The notes beneath the pieces are model-generated. The model ran no database searches, was not told where the DNA came from, and saw only the letters and a program-made list of their open reading frames with translations. A DNA stretch of 6,443 bases from NCBI GenBank assembly GCA_964568815.1, contig CAZMRY010000078.1, positions 1 through 6,443 on the forward strand, read 5' to 3'. Below are positions 1-6,390 of the stretch, in pieces; position 1 is the first letter of the stretch, and every line of letters begins with the position of its first letter. The DNA comes from RGIG8700 sp964568815 (GTDB taxonomy: Bacteria; Bacillota; Clostridia; RGIG6154). The position numbers and the translations under genes were made by a program.

Positions 1-78
1 ACCTTCGATTTCTTCAACATCTTTCTCTGTAGCAACCGCCATCTTTGCTTCAATTTCTGCAATTTTTTCTGTTGCAGG
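1..78 (-). other. Helical spacer 3 of the giant protein, cut by the window edge
   Basis: Residues 1640-1665 read PATEKIAEIEAKM followed by AVATEKDVEEIEG. The IAEIEAKM core repeats the IATVEAKM of spacer 2, 538 residues earlier. The segment runs off the left edge, so at least one more domain, possibly another module, should follow outside the window. Confidence 0.6.
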
Positions 79-3000
79 CAATTTTTCGGTATTCACTGCG
101 TAGAGAACACTTCTTGTTGCCCAAGTCGGAGAATAGATACCATAGTAGTTATAGTTTTCATCTCCTCCTTCAACTGTTACAGGAACTGCAACCTTTGATC
201 TGCTGTTTGAATATGCACCTTCAACATAGAGGTCTGAACTTTCCGTGTCTACATAGCCCTTTCCACCACCGTTTGCGGTAATAGTTACCGATGTAACCTT
301 ATGAAGGTCTGCAACAGGAAGCTTATATATGCCCGCATAGTTTTCATGAGTATTTGCATACCATGAGTGCTGTGAACCTGCTTTACCTACCTGAACAAGC
401 TCTGTTGGATAGAGTATAGAGCCGGGAACCTTTGTGTTGATTGTTACATTATCAAGGGAAATATCTGTTGTTGCTTCTTTGTTGTTCCAGATGTTGTCAT
501 AAGTTGCCTGAGCCTTGTCTTTTGCAACCTTATATATCGAGTAATTAGCAACCTCCTGCATTGTTGTATTGCGTGTTATATATACACCATTAACCTTTTC
601 TGAGAATGCTTTAGGAAGAATAAGTCCGAATAGTTTTTTACCTGCTGTGCCGTTTTCATCCTCATAGTTTACTTCAACCTTCCAGAAAGAAGTATTTGTG
701 TTTGTATCCTCTGTCATAAAAGTATTTGCAAGTATGTTGATATAGTCTGCATTAACACCTGTTTCTCCAAAAGGAAGAGTAAGTACATTCGTGTCAAGCA
801 TAATACCATTGTTTGATGCAGTATCTGAAGGCATAAACGGTCCCATTTCAAACTTAGTACCATTTGCTGATGTTAAAACACCCTTTGAACCTTCAACCTC
901 ATTACCGCTCACTTTGTCAATTGCACTGTATTTTGTAATATCTGTAAGTCCTGCAAGAATTGTGTCGCCATCTATAAGCTTTGTATTATAAACTATTGTC
1001 TTATTTTGTGCTAAAGGTGATTTTTCCTTATAAGCATAAGCACCATTATGATACCACAAATAGAGAGAACCGAGTGAACTTGTAGAGGTTTCTTCTGTAC
1101 CGCCGCTCTTATAGTAATAAGGCTTTGTTGTTCCTGCAACATATTTATACTGATAATTCACATCAAGGAATGTATATGCGTCTTTATCATGTGATGTACC
1201 CATACCATTATAGTAATAGGTATCATTTGCAACATCTAAAACTGCAAAGAGATAGTTATCTGCTGTGTAATATTCTTTATACACTGTGCCATTTTCTGCT
1301 GTCTTTTCCTGAGCTGTACAAAACGGAAGCAATGCAGTAAGTGTGTTCTGTACCCCAAAGTCTGCTTTGTTATTTGTAGAAGTTTTGTAGTAGTCTTCGG
1401 CGGTTACATAAACATCATCTTTGCCATACTTATTCATATCAACATGGGTAAATACTTTCTTAGAAAGATTTTCAACTCTTTCCTGTTCTTCAGCTGTTGC
1501 TTTAAGTGCTGCTTCAACATTGTCAATGTTTGCTCTTGCCTCTTCAGAGAAATCTTTGATATAAACGATGCTTGTGTTCTGTGCCAGAAGTGCTGTTATT
1601 TCTTCTCTTACCGCCTGAACATCTGCATAAGTTGAGCTTTCAGCTGAAAGTGCAAGCATTTTTGCTTCAACTGTTGCGATTCTGTCAAGCCATGTTTCCT
1701 GATTTGTAACATTCATACTGAGAAGCATACTGTCGCCACATTCTCTCTGCACTTCCATAAACATAACATATTCGGTACCGTCAATTGTAACTGTTTCCTG
1801 ACCGTCATAGTTAAGCATAACCATACCTGTCTGAACATTGTACTCACTAATGGAGTAGAAACCACCGCTGCCTAAAATCATTGATGCAGGGTCTGTCATG
1901 TTAGCTTCAAGTCTTACACTTTCAACAGTTTTTTCAGAATTAACAGGAATTGATGTATTTGCTACATATGTTGTATTATAGTCTGTTTGGGATGTTGTGA
2001 ATCTTCTTGCAGGTACAAACTGTGTTGAATCAGCAGGTAATGCCACATTAACATCTGTATAAGCAACCATAATCTTGCTTAAATCAAGATCTGCTGAACG
2101 ACTGTCAAGTGTTACAGGATTTTCCTTAAGTATTTGCTGATATTTTGAATTTGTATAAAGATTGTTGTAAAGTTCCTTTATTTCTGTGCACTGATTCCAA
2201 TAAGTATTTATATTGCTTGCGGTAACAGTAAAACCTGTTGCAGCATTAAATTCAGCAGTAGTGTAGTTTGCTTTTGAAATTTTTTTCGAGGTGTCTACTG
2301 TTACGCTTGCATCAGGAGTATATCCTGTTAATGCATTTAAATCATCAACAGTCATATCGCTGAGCTTTGTCATACTTGCTCCATATGCGTCGTTTTTATT
2401 TATTCTGTTGTAAGCATCTTTTGTAACTAACTTGATACTTCCTTCAAAGCTTTTATCAATCTTACCTGCTATTGCGTAATTATGCTCCTCTGATGGTTCT
2501 CCCTCATATTTTACATATATATCGTAAAACCTGTTTGGTGAATCAGTGAGAATACCTGTCATAAGCATATTGATTGCACTTATTCCTGACTTATTCACAG
2601 GCCACTTTGCCTTAGTCACCTGATAGCTGCCATCTGATGTGTATATATTTGTCGGTATTGTATTTACTGCTGTTGAGCCTGTATAGTAATCAGCCGCTCC
2701 GTACATAGCTCTTGGTATGAATGCATTAGCACCCATTTTACCACTTTCTGTCTGAATTGTTCCAAGTGTAAACGGAACACCTTTTGTTGTTGTAAAGACA
2801 CCATTTTTCAGATTTGCAACCTGATTTAATGCATCTGCTCTGAATGCATTTGAGTTGTTACCCTGAGGATATCCCTTACTGCTTGATGATGGTTCATAAC
2901 CTTTCATAGTAAGGAAATTATCCGTTGTTGCTGTTTTATTTACTACATAATTTACATTTTTTGCATACCAGCCTGTAGTTGTAAAATCGGCATCTGTTGC

Positions 3001-4995
3001 AAATACATCTTCAAACAGAGAAAGTTCAATGTTTTCATATCTGTTATCAAGACCTGCGACTCTGTCTGCGTTTGCAGCTTCGTCTTTGATTGCCTGTTCA
3101 TATGCAGCTTTCTGCGAAAGCAAGCTGTTATATTTTTCGATTAAAGCAGGGTCGTAATCATCTTCTTCTGCTCCGACGCTTTCCATTAAATCTGCGATTT
3201 CTGTCAATTTATCATTGATTGAAACATCATAAAGAGTTGGAAGTGCTCTGATTTTCATTTCTACTGCGGGAACAGATTCACCAACATATTTAGCCTTTAA
3301 AACAAGATAATCTGCCGATGTCTGATTATTTTCTGCTGATGAAACTGTAAGAATTCCTGTGTCATAGTCAATGTTATAATCAAGGTTTTCTGACTGTTCA
3401 AGTGTTGAAATTGAATATGTACCAAGGTATGCAGAAATGTCATATTTCTTTGTTACGCCAGGCTGGTACAGGTCAAAATACATATATCTTGAATTTTCAC
3501 CGTCGCTGAAATACGGAACGCTGTAGTAAGATGCAGTACCTTCTGCGTCAAAATCTGCAATCCATTTCTTATATGCAGAGCCTTTAAAGTTGAAGTTTTC
3601 TAAAGTTTCTTCTTCTGTGTTAAGTTTTGATGCAATGCTGTGATAATATGCCTTTCTTGAGTTATACATAAAAAAGGCTGTATCTGTATTTTTAAGTCTT
3701 GTTTCGTTTACATTGTCATATACAGGTAAAAGTCCGCCTGCAAAAACCTTGGTGAAGTTACTTTCTGTCGCGTGGAAATCAAGTCTTCTGTGTGGAATGA
3801 AGCCTGAATCTGCCCAACCGTCTGTTCCAAGGCTCGCACTTGGGTAAACTTCTGTGGATGCAATGTTTGAAAAGTCCATAGTCTTTGTTCCAAGGGAATT
3901 TTTAGCTGAATCATAAGCAGTTTTGCTGAAAGCTTTTGTATTAGGCAAATAAATATGTGTAGGGTTATGATTAAACTGAATACCTCCAAACTGTGATATT
4001 GTTACATTCTGATGGAAAGTATTATCCCAGTTGTGAACAACTGTGCCGTCAGGGTTGTAAATATGCTGAAGCTTGAAGGTAACAAGGTCTTCTCCAACTG
4101 CAAGATTTGGGTTTTCTGTATAACCGTCTTCAGGTCTGTCAGCAATAATAGTTTCTGCTACATATGCAGGGTTTTTAATTGTATATTCTTCTTCAACTAA
4201 AACATAGTCGCCCTCATAAACTGTTTCTCCGTCTGCTTCAACAAGTGTTTTTTCTCCGCCGTCTATAACATAAACATTCTGTGTTGTCATATTGTATGCA
4301 GGACGGAGCCATGCACTGTTTTTATACTTGCTGATTGTAACCTTGTTTGTTTCATCATTTACATTAACAAGGTCTGTGCCAATGTGAGCATCGCTTAATG
4401 TATAGAAAGAAGGCTTTAAAGGATTATTGTTTTTAAGCTCTCTTGAAACAAAAACAAGACTTGGTACCATAGAAGAGCCATCTTTCAGTTCAGAAATTCT
4501 TAAAAGCACCCACTTAAGACCGTCTTTATCTGTGTAAATTTGACCGATATTTTCATATGTAAGGTCGTGCTCACCTATAACATTAACTGCACAGGTCATA
4601 CCGTGACCTGCACCAATCCATCCAAAGCCACCAAGTTCAACAGGCGCTCTTTCGTCGCCACCGTACTTTATTCCAGATGAGAATATCGTTGATGATGTTT
4701 TTGAAACAAGCTCCTGCTTCGAAGCAAAGTCAAATGCCTGATTGTTTTCCATTCCATAGCTTGTTTCCTGTCCTCTTGGACTTACAAAATACTGGATAAC
4801 ATCCTGTGTTTCGCTTTCGCCAAATGCACTTCTTACTGCAAAGGCTATTGAGCCATCACTCTGCTCTTTTCCCATAATTTTTACTTTACCATAATTTTCG
4901 GTAAGAGCAACGGCAGTTTCTTCTGCCATAACAGGAAGTGCGAAAATGCCCGCAAGCATGATAACTGCAAGCATTAATGCTAAAATCTTTTTCAT
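1..4995 (-). CDS. Giant secreted modular protein of unknown function, C-terminus beyond window
   Basis: The frame is open for 1665 codons with no stop from the ATG at 4993-4995 to the window edge; I read every codon. The start is supported by a GAAAGAGG ribosome binding site and an immediate signal peptide. Residues 1-24 are a signal peptide (MKK, hydrophobic core, VMA before EE), so the product is exported. Residues 25-590 are an unrecognised region with glycine/aromatic motifs GFGWIGAGHG (123-132) and FGGIQFNHNP (336-345), ending in a beta-rich stretch. Then follow helical spacers at about 592-655, 1099-1180 and from 1640, separating beta-rich modules A (656-1098) and B (1181-1639). I count only four cysteines (135, 936, 1086, 1226). 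No catalytic motif, SLH domain or sortase signal is visible, but the C-terminus is missing. The modules resemble accessory beta-sandwich domains of large gut-bacterial surface or carbohydrate-active proteins; that is inference. Own promoter, apparently monocistronic at its 5' end. Confidence 0.93.
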   Translation of the reverse strand, partial: MKKILALMLAVIMLAGIFALPVMAEETAVALTENYGKVKIMGKEQSDGSIAFAVRSAFGESETQDVIQYFVSPRGQETSYGMENNQAFDFASKQELVSKTSSTIFSSGIKYGGDERAPVELGGFGWIGAGHGMTCAVNVIGEHDLTYENIGQIYTDKDGLKWVLLRISELKDGSSMVPSLVFVSRELKNNNPLKPSFYTLSDAHIGTDLVNVNDETNKVTISKYKNSAWLRPAYNMTTQNVYVIDGGEKTLVEADGETVYEGDYVLVEEEYTIKNPAYVAETIIADRPEDGYTENPNLAVGEDLVTFKLQHIYNPDGTVVHNWDNTFHQNVTISQFGGIQFNHNPTHIYLPNTKAFSKTAYDSAKNSLGTKTMDFSNIASTEVYPSASLGTDGWADSGFIPHRRLDFHATESNFTKVFAGGLLPVYDNVNETRLKNTDTAFFMYNSRKAYYHSIASKLNTEEETLENFNFKGSAYKKWIADFDAEGTASYYSVPYFSDGENSRYMYFDLYQPGVTKKYDISAYLGTYSISTLEQSENLDYNIDYDTGILTVSSAENNQTSADYLVLKAKYVGESVPAVEMKIRALPTLYDVSINDKLTEIADLMESVGAEEDDYDPALIEKYNSLLSQKAAYEQAIKDEAANADRVAGLDNRYENIELSLFEDVFATDADFTTTGWYAKNVNYVVNKTATTDNFLTMKGYEPSSSSKGYPQGNNSNAFRADALNQVANLKNGVFTTTKGVPFTLGTIQTESGKMGANAFIPRAMYGAADYYTGSTAVNTIPTNIYTSDGSYQVTKAKWPVNKSGISAINMLMTGILTDSPNRFYDIYVKYEGEPSEEHNYAIAGKIDKSFEGSIKLVTKDAYNRINKNDAYGASMTKLSDMTVDDLNALTGYTPDASVTVDTSKKISKANYTTAEFNAATGFTVTASNINTYWNQCTEIKELYNNLYTNSKYQQILKENPVTLDSRSADLDLSKIMVAYTDVNVALPADSTQFVPARRFTTSQTDYNTTYVANTSIPVNSEKTVESVRLEANMTDPASMILGSGGFYSISEYNVQTGMVMLNYDGQETVTIDGTEYVMFMEVQRECGDSMLLSMNVTNQETWLDRIATVEAKMLALSAESSTYADVQAVREEITALLAQNTSIVYIKDFSEEARANIDNVEAALKATAEEQERVENLSKKVFTHVDMNKYGKDDVYVTAEDYYKTSTNNKADFGVQNTLTALLPFCTAQEKTAENGTVYKEYYTADNYLFAVLDVANDTYYYNGMGTSHDKDAYTFLDVNYQYKYVAGTTKPYYYKSGGTEETSTSSLGSLYLWYHNGAYAYKEKSPLAQNKTIVYNTKLIDGDTILAGLTDITKYSAIDKVSGNEVEGSKGVLTSANGTKFEMGPFMPSDTASNNGIMLDTNVLTLPFGETGVNADYINILANTFMTEDTNTNTSFWKVEVNYEDENGTAGKKLFGLILPKAFSEKVNGVYITRNTTMQEVANYSIYKVAKDKAQATYDNIWNNKEATTDISLDNVTINTKVPGSILYPTELVQVGKAGSQHSWYANTHENYAGIYKLPVADLHKVTSVTITANGGGKGYVDTESSDLYVEGAYSNSRSKVAVPVTVEGGDENYNYYGIYSPTWATRSVLYAVNTEKLPATEKIAEIEAKMAVATEKDVEEIEG
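79..1455 (-). repeat. Beta-rich module B of the giant protein
   Basis: Residues 1181-1639 carry the same ordered landmarks as module A: KGVLTSANGTKFEMG (1371-1385), INILANT (1419-1425) with VNYE (1442-1445), and VADLHKVTSV (1561-1570). The first part (about 1190-1320) is unusually rich in tyrosine, with YYYNGMG at 1260-1266 and YYYKSGG at 1293-1299, and has no clear counterpart in module A. The distance between the first and second landmarks is 29 residues shorter than in module A, so the copies have diverged by indels as well as substitutions. Confidence 0.5.
1456..1701 (-). other. Helical spacer 2 of the giant protein
   Basis: Residues 1099-1180 begin ETWLDRIATVEAKMLAL and continue through VREEITALLAQ and ANIDNVEAALKATAEEQ to VENLSKK. 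The composition is Ala/Glu/Leu-rich with heptad-like hydrophobic spacing, typical of a helical hairpin. Its IATVEAKM core matches IAEIEAKM in spacer 3, which supports duplication of a spacer-plus-module unit. Confidence 0.65.
1702..3030 (-). repeat. Beta-rich module A of the giant protein
   Basis: Residues 656-1098 lie between two helical spacers. Landmarks in order are NGVFTTTKGVPFTLG (731-745), INMLMTG (808-814) followed by VKYE (828-831), and a VNSEKTVESV segment (1018-1027). The same landmarks occur in the same order in module B, as KGVLTSANGTKFEMG, INILANT, VNYE and VADLHKVTSV. Similarity between the two modules is low and confined to these blocks, so they look like diverged copies of one beta-sandwich-type unit. 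Module A also holds a short tandem duplication near residues 881-927. Function is unknown; adhesion or glycan binding would fit but is not shown. Confidence 0.5.
2215..2355 (-). repeat. 30-residue tandem duplication inside module A
   Basis: Two segments offset by exactly 30 residues match: MTVDDLNALTGYTPDAS (881-897) and YTTAEFNAATGFTVTAS (911-927). The shared pattern is T-x-x-[DE]-[LF]-N-A-x-T-G-[YF]-T-x-x-A-S. This points to an old local duplication within module A; module B shows no equivalent that I can find. Confidence 0.6.
3031..3222 (-). other. Helical spacer 1 of the giant protein
   Basis: Residues about 592-655 start at INDKLTEIADLM and run through LIEKYNSLLSQ to NADRVAGL. They are rich in Ala, Glu, Lys and Leu and have none of the Thr/Asn/Gly/Tyr bias of the flanking modules. 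The pattern suggests an alpha-helical hairpin or short coiled coil separating the N-terminal region from module A. It is the first of three such segments spaced 509 and 538 residues apart, measured at I593, W1102 and P1640. Confidence 0.6.
4924..4995 (-). other. Signal peptide of the giant protein
   Basis: Residues 1-24 have the n-h-c layout of a Sec/SPase I signal peptide: two lysines after Met, a hydrophobic core (ILALMLAVIMLAGIFAL), then PVMA with small residues at -3 (V) and -1 (A) before acidic EE. No lipobox cysteine is present, so a lipoprotein is unlikely. Predicted cleavage is between Ala24 and Glu25. Confidence 0.9.
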
Positions 4996-5002
4996 AATAT
5001 TT

Positions 5003-5010
5003 CCTCTTTC
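5003..5010 (-). promoter_or_regulatory. Ribosome binding site of the giant secreted protein gene
   Basis: On the minus strand GAAAGAGG ends seven bases before the ATG at 4995. It is a good but not perfect Shine-Dalgarno match and, together with the signal peptide, fixes the start codon. Confidence 0.8.
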
Positions 5011-5037
5011 TTCTAAAAATGTAGTTATACACTTTAA

Positions 5038-5066
5038 ATAATATCATAGATTTGGTATATAATCAA
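5038..5066 (-). promoter_or_regulatory. Sigma-A-type promoter for the giant secreted protein gene
   Basis: On the minus strand, TTGATT (5061-5066) is followed after exactly 17 bases by TATTAT (5038-5043). These match the TTGACA and TATAAT consensus at four and five of six positions. The site lies downstream of the rluA-family terminator and gives a 5' leader of roughly 35 bases. No operator or riboswitch-sized leader fits in the remaining space. Confidence 0.75.
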
Positions 5067-5115
5067 GTGTTTTACGAATTTTTTGCGTGAAAAAGTTTAC
5101 GGAATTCTTATGTTT

Positions 5116-5147
5116 AACAAAAATACGGATTGAAAACTCAATCCGTA
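5116..5147 (-). terminator. Intrinsic terminator of the pseudouridine synthase gene
   Basis: Positions 5124-5133 and 5138-5147 form a perfect 10-bp stem (TACGGATTGA with TCAATCCGTA) around a 4-base loop. On the minus strand it is followed directly by TTTTTGTT. The upstream arm contains the last codons and the TGA stop of the gene. On the plus strand no T-run follows, so it appears to be one-directional. Confidence 0.88.
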
Positions 5148-5992
5148 AAATCAGGCTTGCATTTAATTGTCATTTTTTCACCCGTTGTTGGGTGCAGGAA
5201 CTCAAGCTGTGTGCAGTGGAGCATAAAGGTTTTCCCCTCAACCTCTGTACCGTAAAGGTAATCATATAAAAGGGGTGCTCCTATATGGGCAAAATGAACT
5301 CTTATCTGATGTGTTCTTCCTGTGTGGAGAATTACCCGAACAACTGCGTGTCCGTTTTTAACCGAAATGGTTTCATATTCGGTAACAGCTCTTTGTCCGT
5401 CCTCTGCAACTATTCTTTTTATAATGCTTTCCTGTTCTCTGCGTATTGGGGCATCTATTATACCCTTTTCGGGAACAGGGGGAACACCTGTAACCGCCAT
5501 ATATGTTTTTTTGAAGATGTTTTTCTGCATCTGCTGACTTAAAGAATTATGAGCATAGGCAGACTTTGCAATTATAACAATTCCTGTTGTGTCTCTGTCA
5601 AGTCTGTTAACAGGTCGGTAAACAAAGGGTCTGTCCTTATAGTAAAACATAACAGCATTACCAAGAGTGTTGGTATAGTTGTTAAGGCTTGGATGAACGG
5701 GCATATCCTTTGGCTTGTTTACAATTAAAAGCTCCTCATCCTCAAAAAGTATATCAAGAGGCAAATCTGTGGGAACAACATTTTTTGATTTTTCTTCAGG
5801 CATAATAAGAGCAAGAACATCTCCCTCTTCAACTCTGCCTCTTACGGTTATATGCTGTCCGTTCAGCTTAATTCCGTCATTGTTTTTAAGCTTTGTTAAC
5901 ATTCGGGAGGAAATCTTAAAATACTTGCTTATAAGCTCGCCCACAGAATAAGCTTCGTGCTCTTTTTTAATATTCAATTTAAAATCGGGCAT
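5138..5992 (-). CDS. RluA-family (RluD-like) RNA pseudouridine synthase
   Basis: This 284-residue protein isomerises uridine to pseudouridine in structured RNA, probably 23S rRNA; the target site cannot be told from sequence. An S4-type RNA-binding domain spans about residues 15-65 (SRMLTKLKNNDGIKLNG...VEEGDVL). The catalytic domain follows: VNKPKDMPVHPS (91-102), the active-site motif NRLDRDTTG (129-137) with the presumed catalytic Asp132, GRTHQIRVHFAHIGAPLL (225-242) and MLHCTQLEFLHP (257-268). The length is normal for Firmicutes members such as the YhcT/YjbO type. The usual HRLD histidine is Asn129; I recall this as common in clostridial members, so activity is expected. The frame stays open to an ATG at 6208, but the start at 5992 is chosen because a near-perfect AAAGGAGG precedes it and the extra 72 codons cross repeat DNA. 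It ends in its own terminator; no promoter was confidently found upstream. Confidence 0.96.
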   Translation of the reverse strand: MPDFKLNIKKEHEAYSVGELISKYFKISSRMLTKLKNNDGIKLNGQHITVRGRVEEGDVLALIMPEEKSKNVVPTDLPLDILFEDEELLIVNKPKDMPVHPSLNNYTNTLGNAVMFYYKDRPFVYRPVNRLDRDTTGIVIIAKSAYAHNSLSQQMQKNIFKKTYMAVTGVPPVPEKGIIDAPIRREQESIIKRIVAEDGQRAVTEYETISVKNGHAVVRVILHTGRTHQIRVHFAHIGAPLLYDYLYGTEVEGKTFMLHCTQLEFLHPTTGEKMTIKCKPDFTD

Positions 5993-5999
5993 ATTTTTT

Positions 6000-6008
6000 C
6001 CTCCTTTC
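6000..6008 (-). promoter_or_regulatory. Ribosome binding site that sets the pseudouridine synthase start
   Basis: The minus strand reads GAAAGGAGG followed by seven A/T bases and the ATG at 5992. This is an almost ideal Shine-Dalgarno sequence and spacing. It decides against the in-frame ATG at 6208, where I see no comparable site. Confidence 0.92.
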
Positions 6009-6011
6009 AAC

Positions 6012-6067
6012 TGTGCGGATGCACAATATCTCTGCAAAGCAATATCTCTCGAGCATAGCGAGAATAT
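6012..6067. repeat. Small hairpins and a direct repeat upstream of the pseudouridine synthase gene
   Basis: TGTGC (6012-6016) pairs with GCACA (6021-6025). CAATATCTCT occurs twice, at 6024-6033 and 6040-6049. A second hairpin pairs ATAT-C-TCTCG (6042-6051, one bulged C) with CGAGAATAT (6059-6067). GCAAAGCAAT at 6034-6043 recurs inverted as ATTGCTTTGC at 6400-6409. The cluster is palindromic filler lying between the ribosome binding site and the REP-like block. It would be in the 5' leader of the gene if transcription starts further upstream. Confidence 0.6.
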
Positions 6068-6088
6068 CGTTTCGTAGGGCAGGGTAAG

Positions 6089-6131
6089 CCTTCCCCTTCG
6101 AGGGGAAGGTGTCGAAACCGTAGGTTTTGAC
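6089..6131. repeat. REP-like double-hairpin block
   Basis: Two hairpins sit one after the other. CCTTCCCCT (6089-6097) pairs perfectly with AGGGGAAGG (6101-6109) over a 3-base loop. GTCGAAACC (6111-6119) pairs with GGTTTTGAC (6123-6131), including one G-T pair, over GTA. It is followed by GGATGAGGTGG. This layout resembles dispersed intergenic repeats I recall from gut Clostridia; the copy number in this genome cannot be judged from one window. It has no coding content. Confidence 0.7.
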
Positions 6132-6192
6132 GGATGAGGTGGAATGGTTTTGCTCCTGCCGTTATTTCGCACATATTTATTGAAACATATCG

Positions 6193-6360
6193 TAGTACCC
6201 TGTAACATCTAAAACCTTACAATCCCTCAGTCAAACCTGTGGTTTGACAGCTCCCTTTACACAAGGGAGCCAAATATAGCCCTCCTTGTGTAAAGGAGGG
6301 TGTCAGCCATAGGCTGACGGGAGGATTGTGATGTAAAAAATTAAGTGTTACAGGGTACTA
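6193..6360. mobile_element. MITE-like element with 15-bp perfect inverted ends and four internal hairpins
   Basis: TAGTACCCTGTAACA (6193-6207) and TGTTACAGGGTACTA (6346-6360) are exact reverse complements 138 bp apart. Between them are four hairpins: 6230-6248 (GTCAAACC/GGTTTGAC), 6250-6270 (GCTCCCTT/AAGGGAGC), 6280-6300 (CCCTCCTT/AAGGAGGG) and 6302-6318 (GTCAGCC/GGCTGAC). The two middle hairpins are inverted copies of each other around an AAATATAG centre, so the whole element is a nested quasi-palindrome. The TA at each outer end could be a duplicated target, as made by IS630/mariner-type transposases; this is inference. It is too short to encode a transposase and none is seen in the window. 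Confidence 0.7.
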
Positions 6361-6390
6361 TGGACACTTCAAGTTAATGACAAACCCATC

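Noticed and set aside
45..1635. Plus-strand open frames of 63-78 codons opposite the giant gene
   Set aside because: They are short, overlap a 1665-codon frame on the other strand, and have Cys/Phe/Leu-rich translations typical of antisense shadows.
3708..3989. 93-codon minus-strand open frame overlapping the giant gene
   Set aside because: It is a shifted frame inside the continuous signal-peptide-bearing frame, and its translation has no coherent protein character.
5067..5115. Riboswitch or leader element before the giant gene
   Set aside because: This stretch lies upstream of the predicted transcription start, and the leader of about 35 bases is too short for a known riboswitch.
5285..5951. 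Plus-strand open frames of 60-85 codons opposite the pseudouridine synthase
   Set aside because: They are antisense to a gene with clear family motifs, with no ribosome binding sites or recognisable products.
5993..6208. 72-codon N-terminal extension of the pseudouridine synthase frame
   Set aside because: It translates palindromic repeat DNA, has no ribosome binding site at the upstream ATG, and a near-perfect AAAGGAGG sits before the ATG at 5992, where the family's usual N-terminus begins.
6132..6240. Promoter for the pseudouridine synthase within the repeat region
   Set aside because: No minus-strand pair of -35 and -10 boxes with 16-18 base spacing was convincing, so none is annotated.
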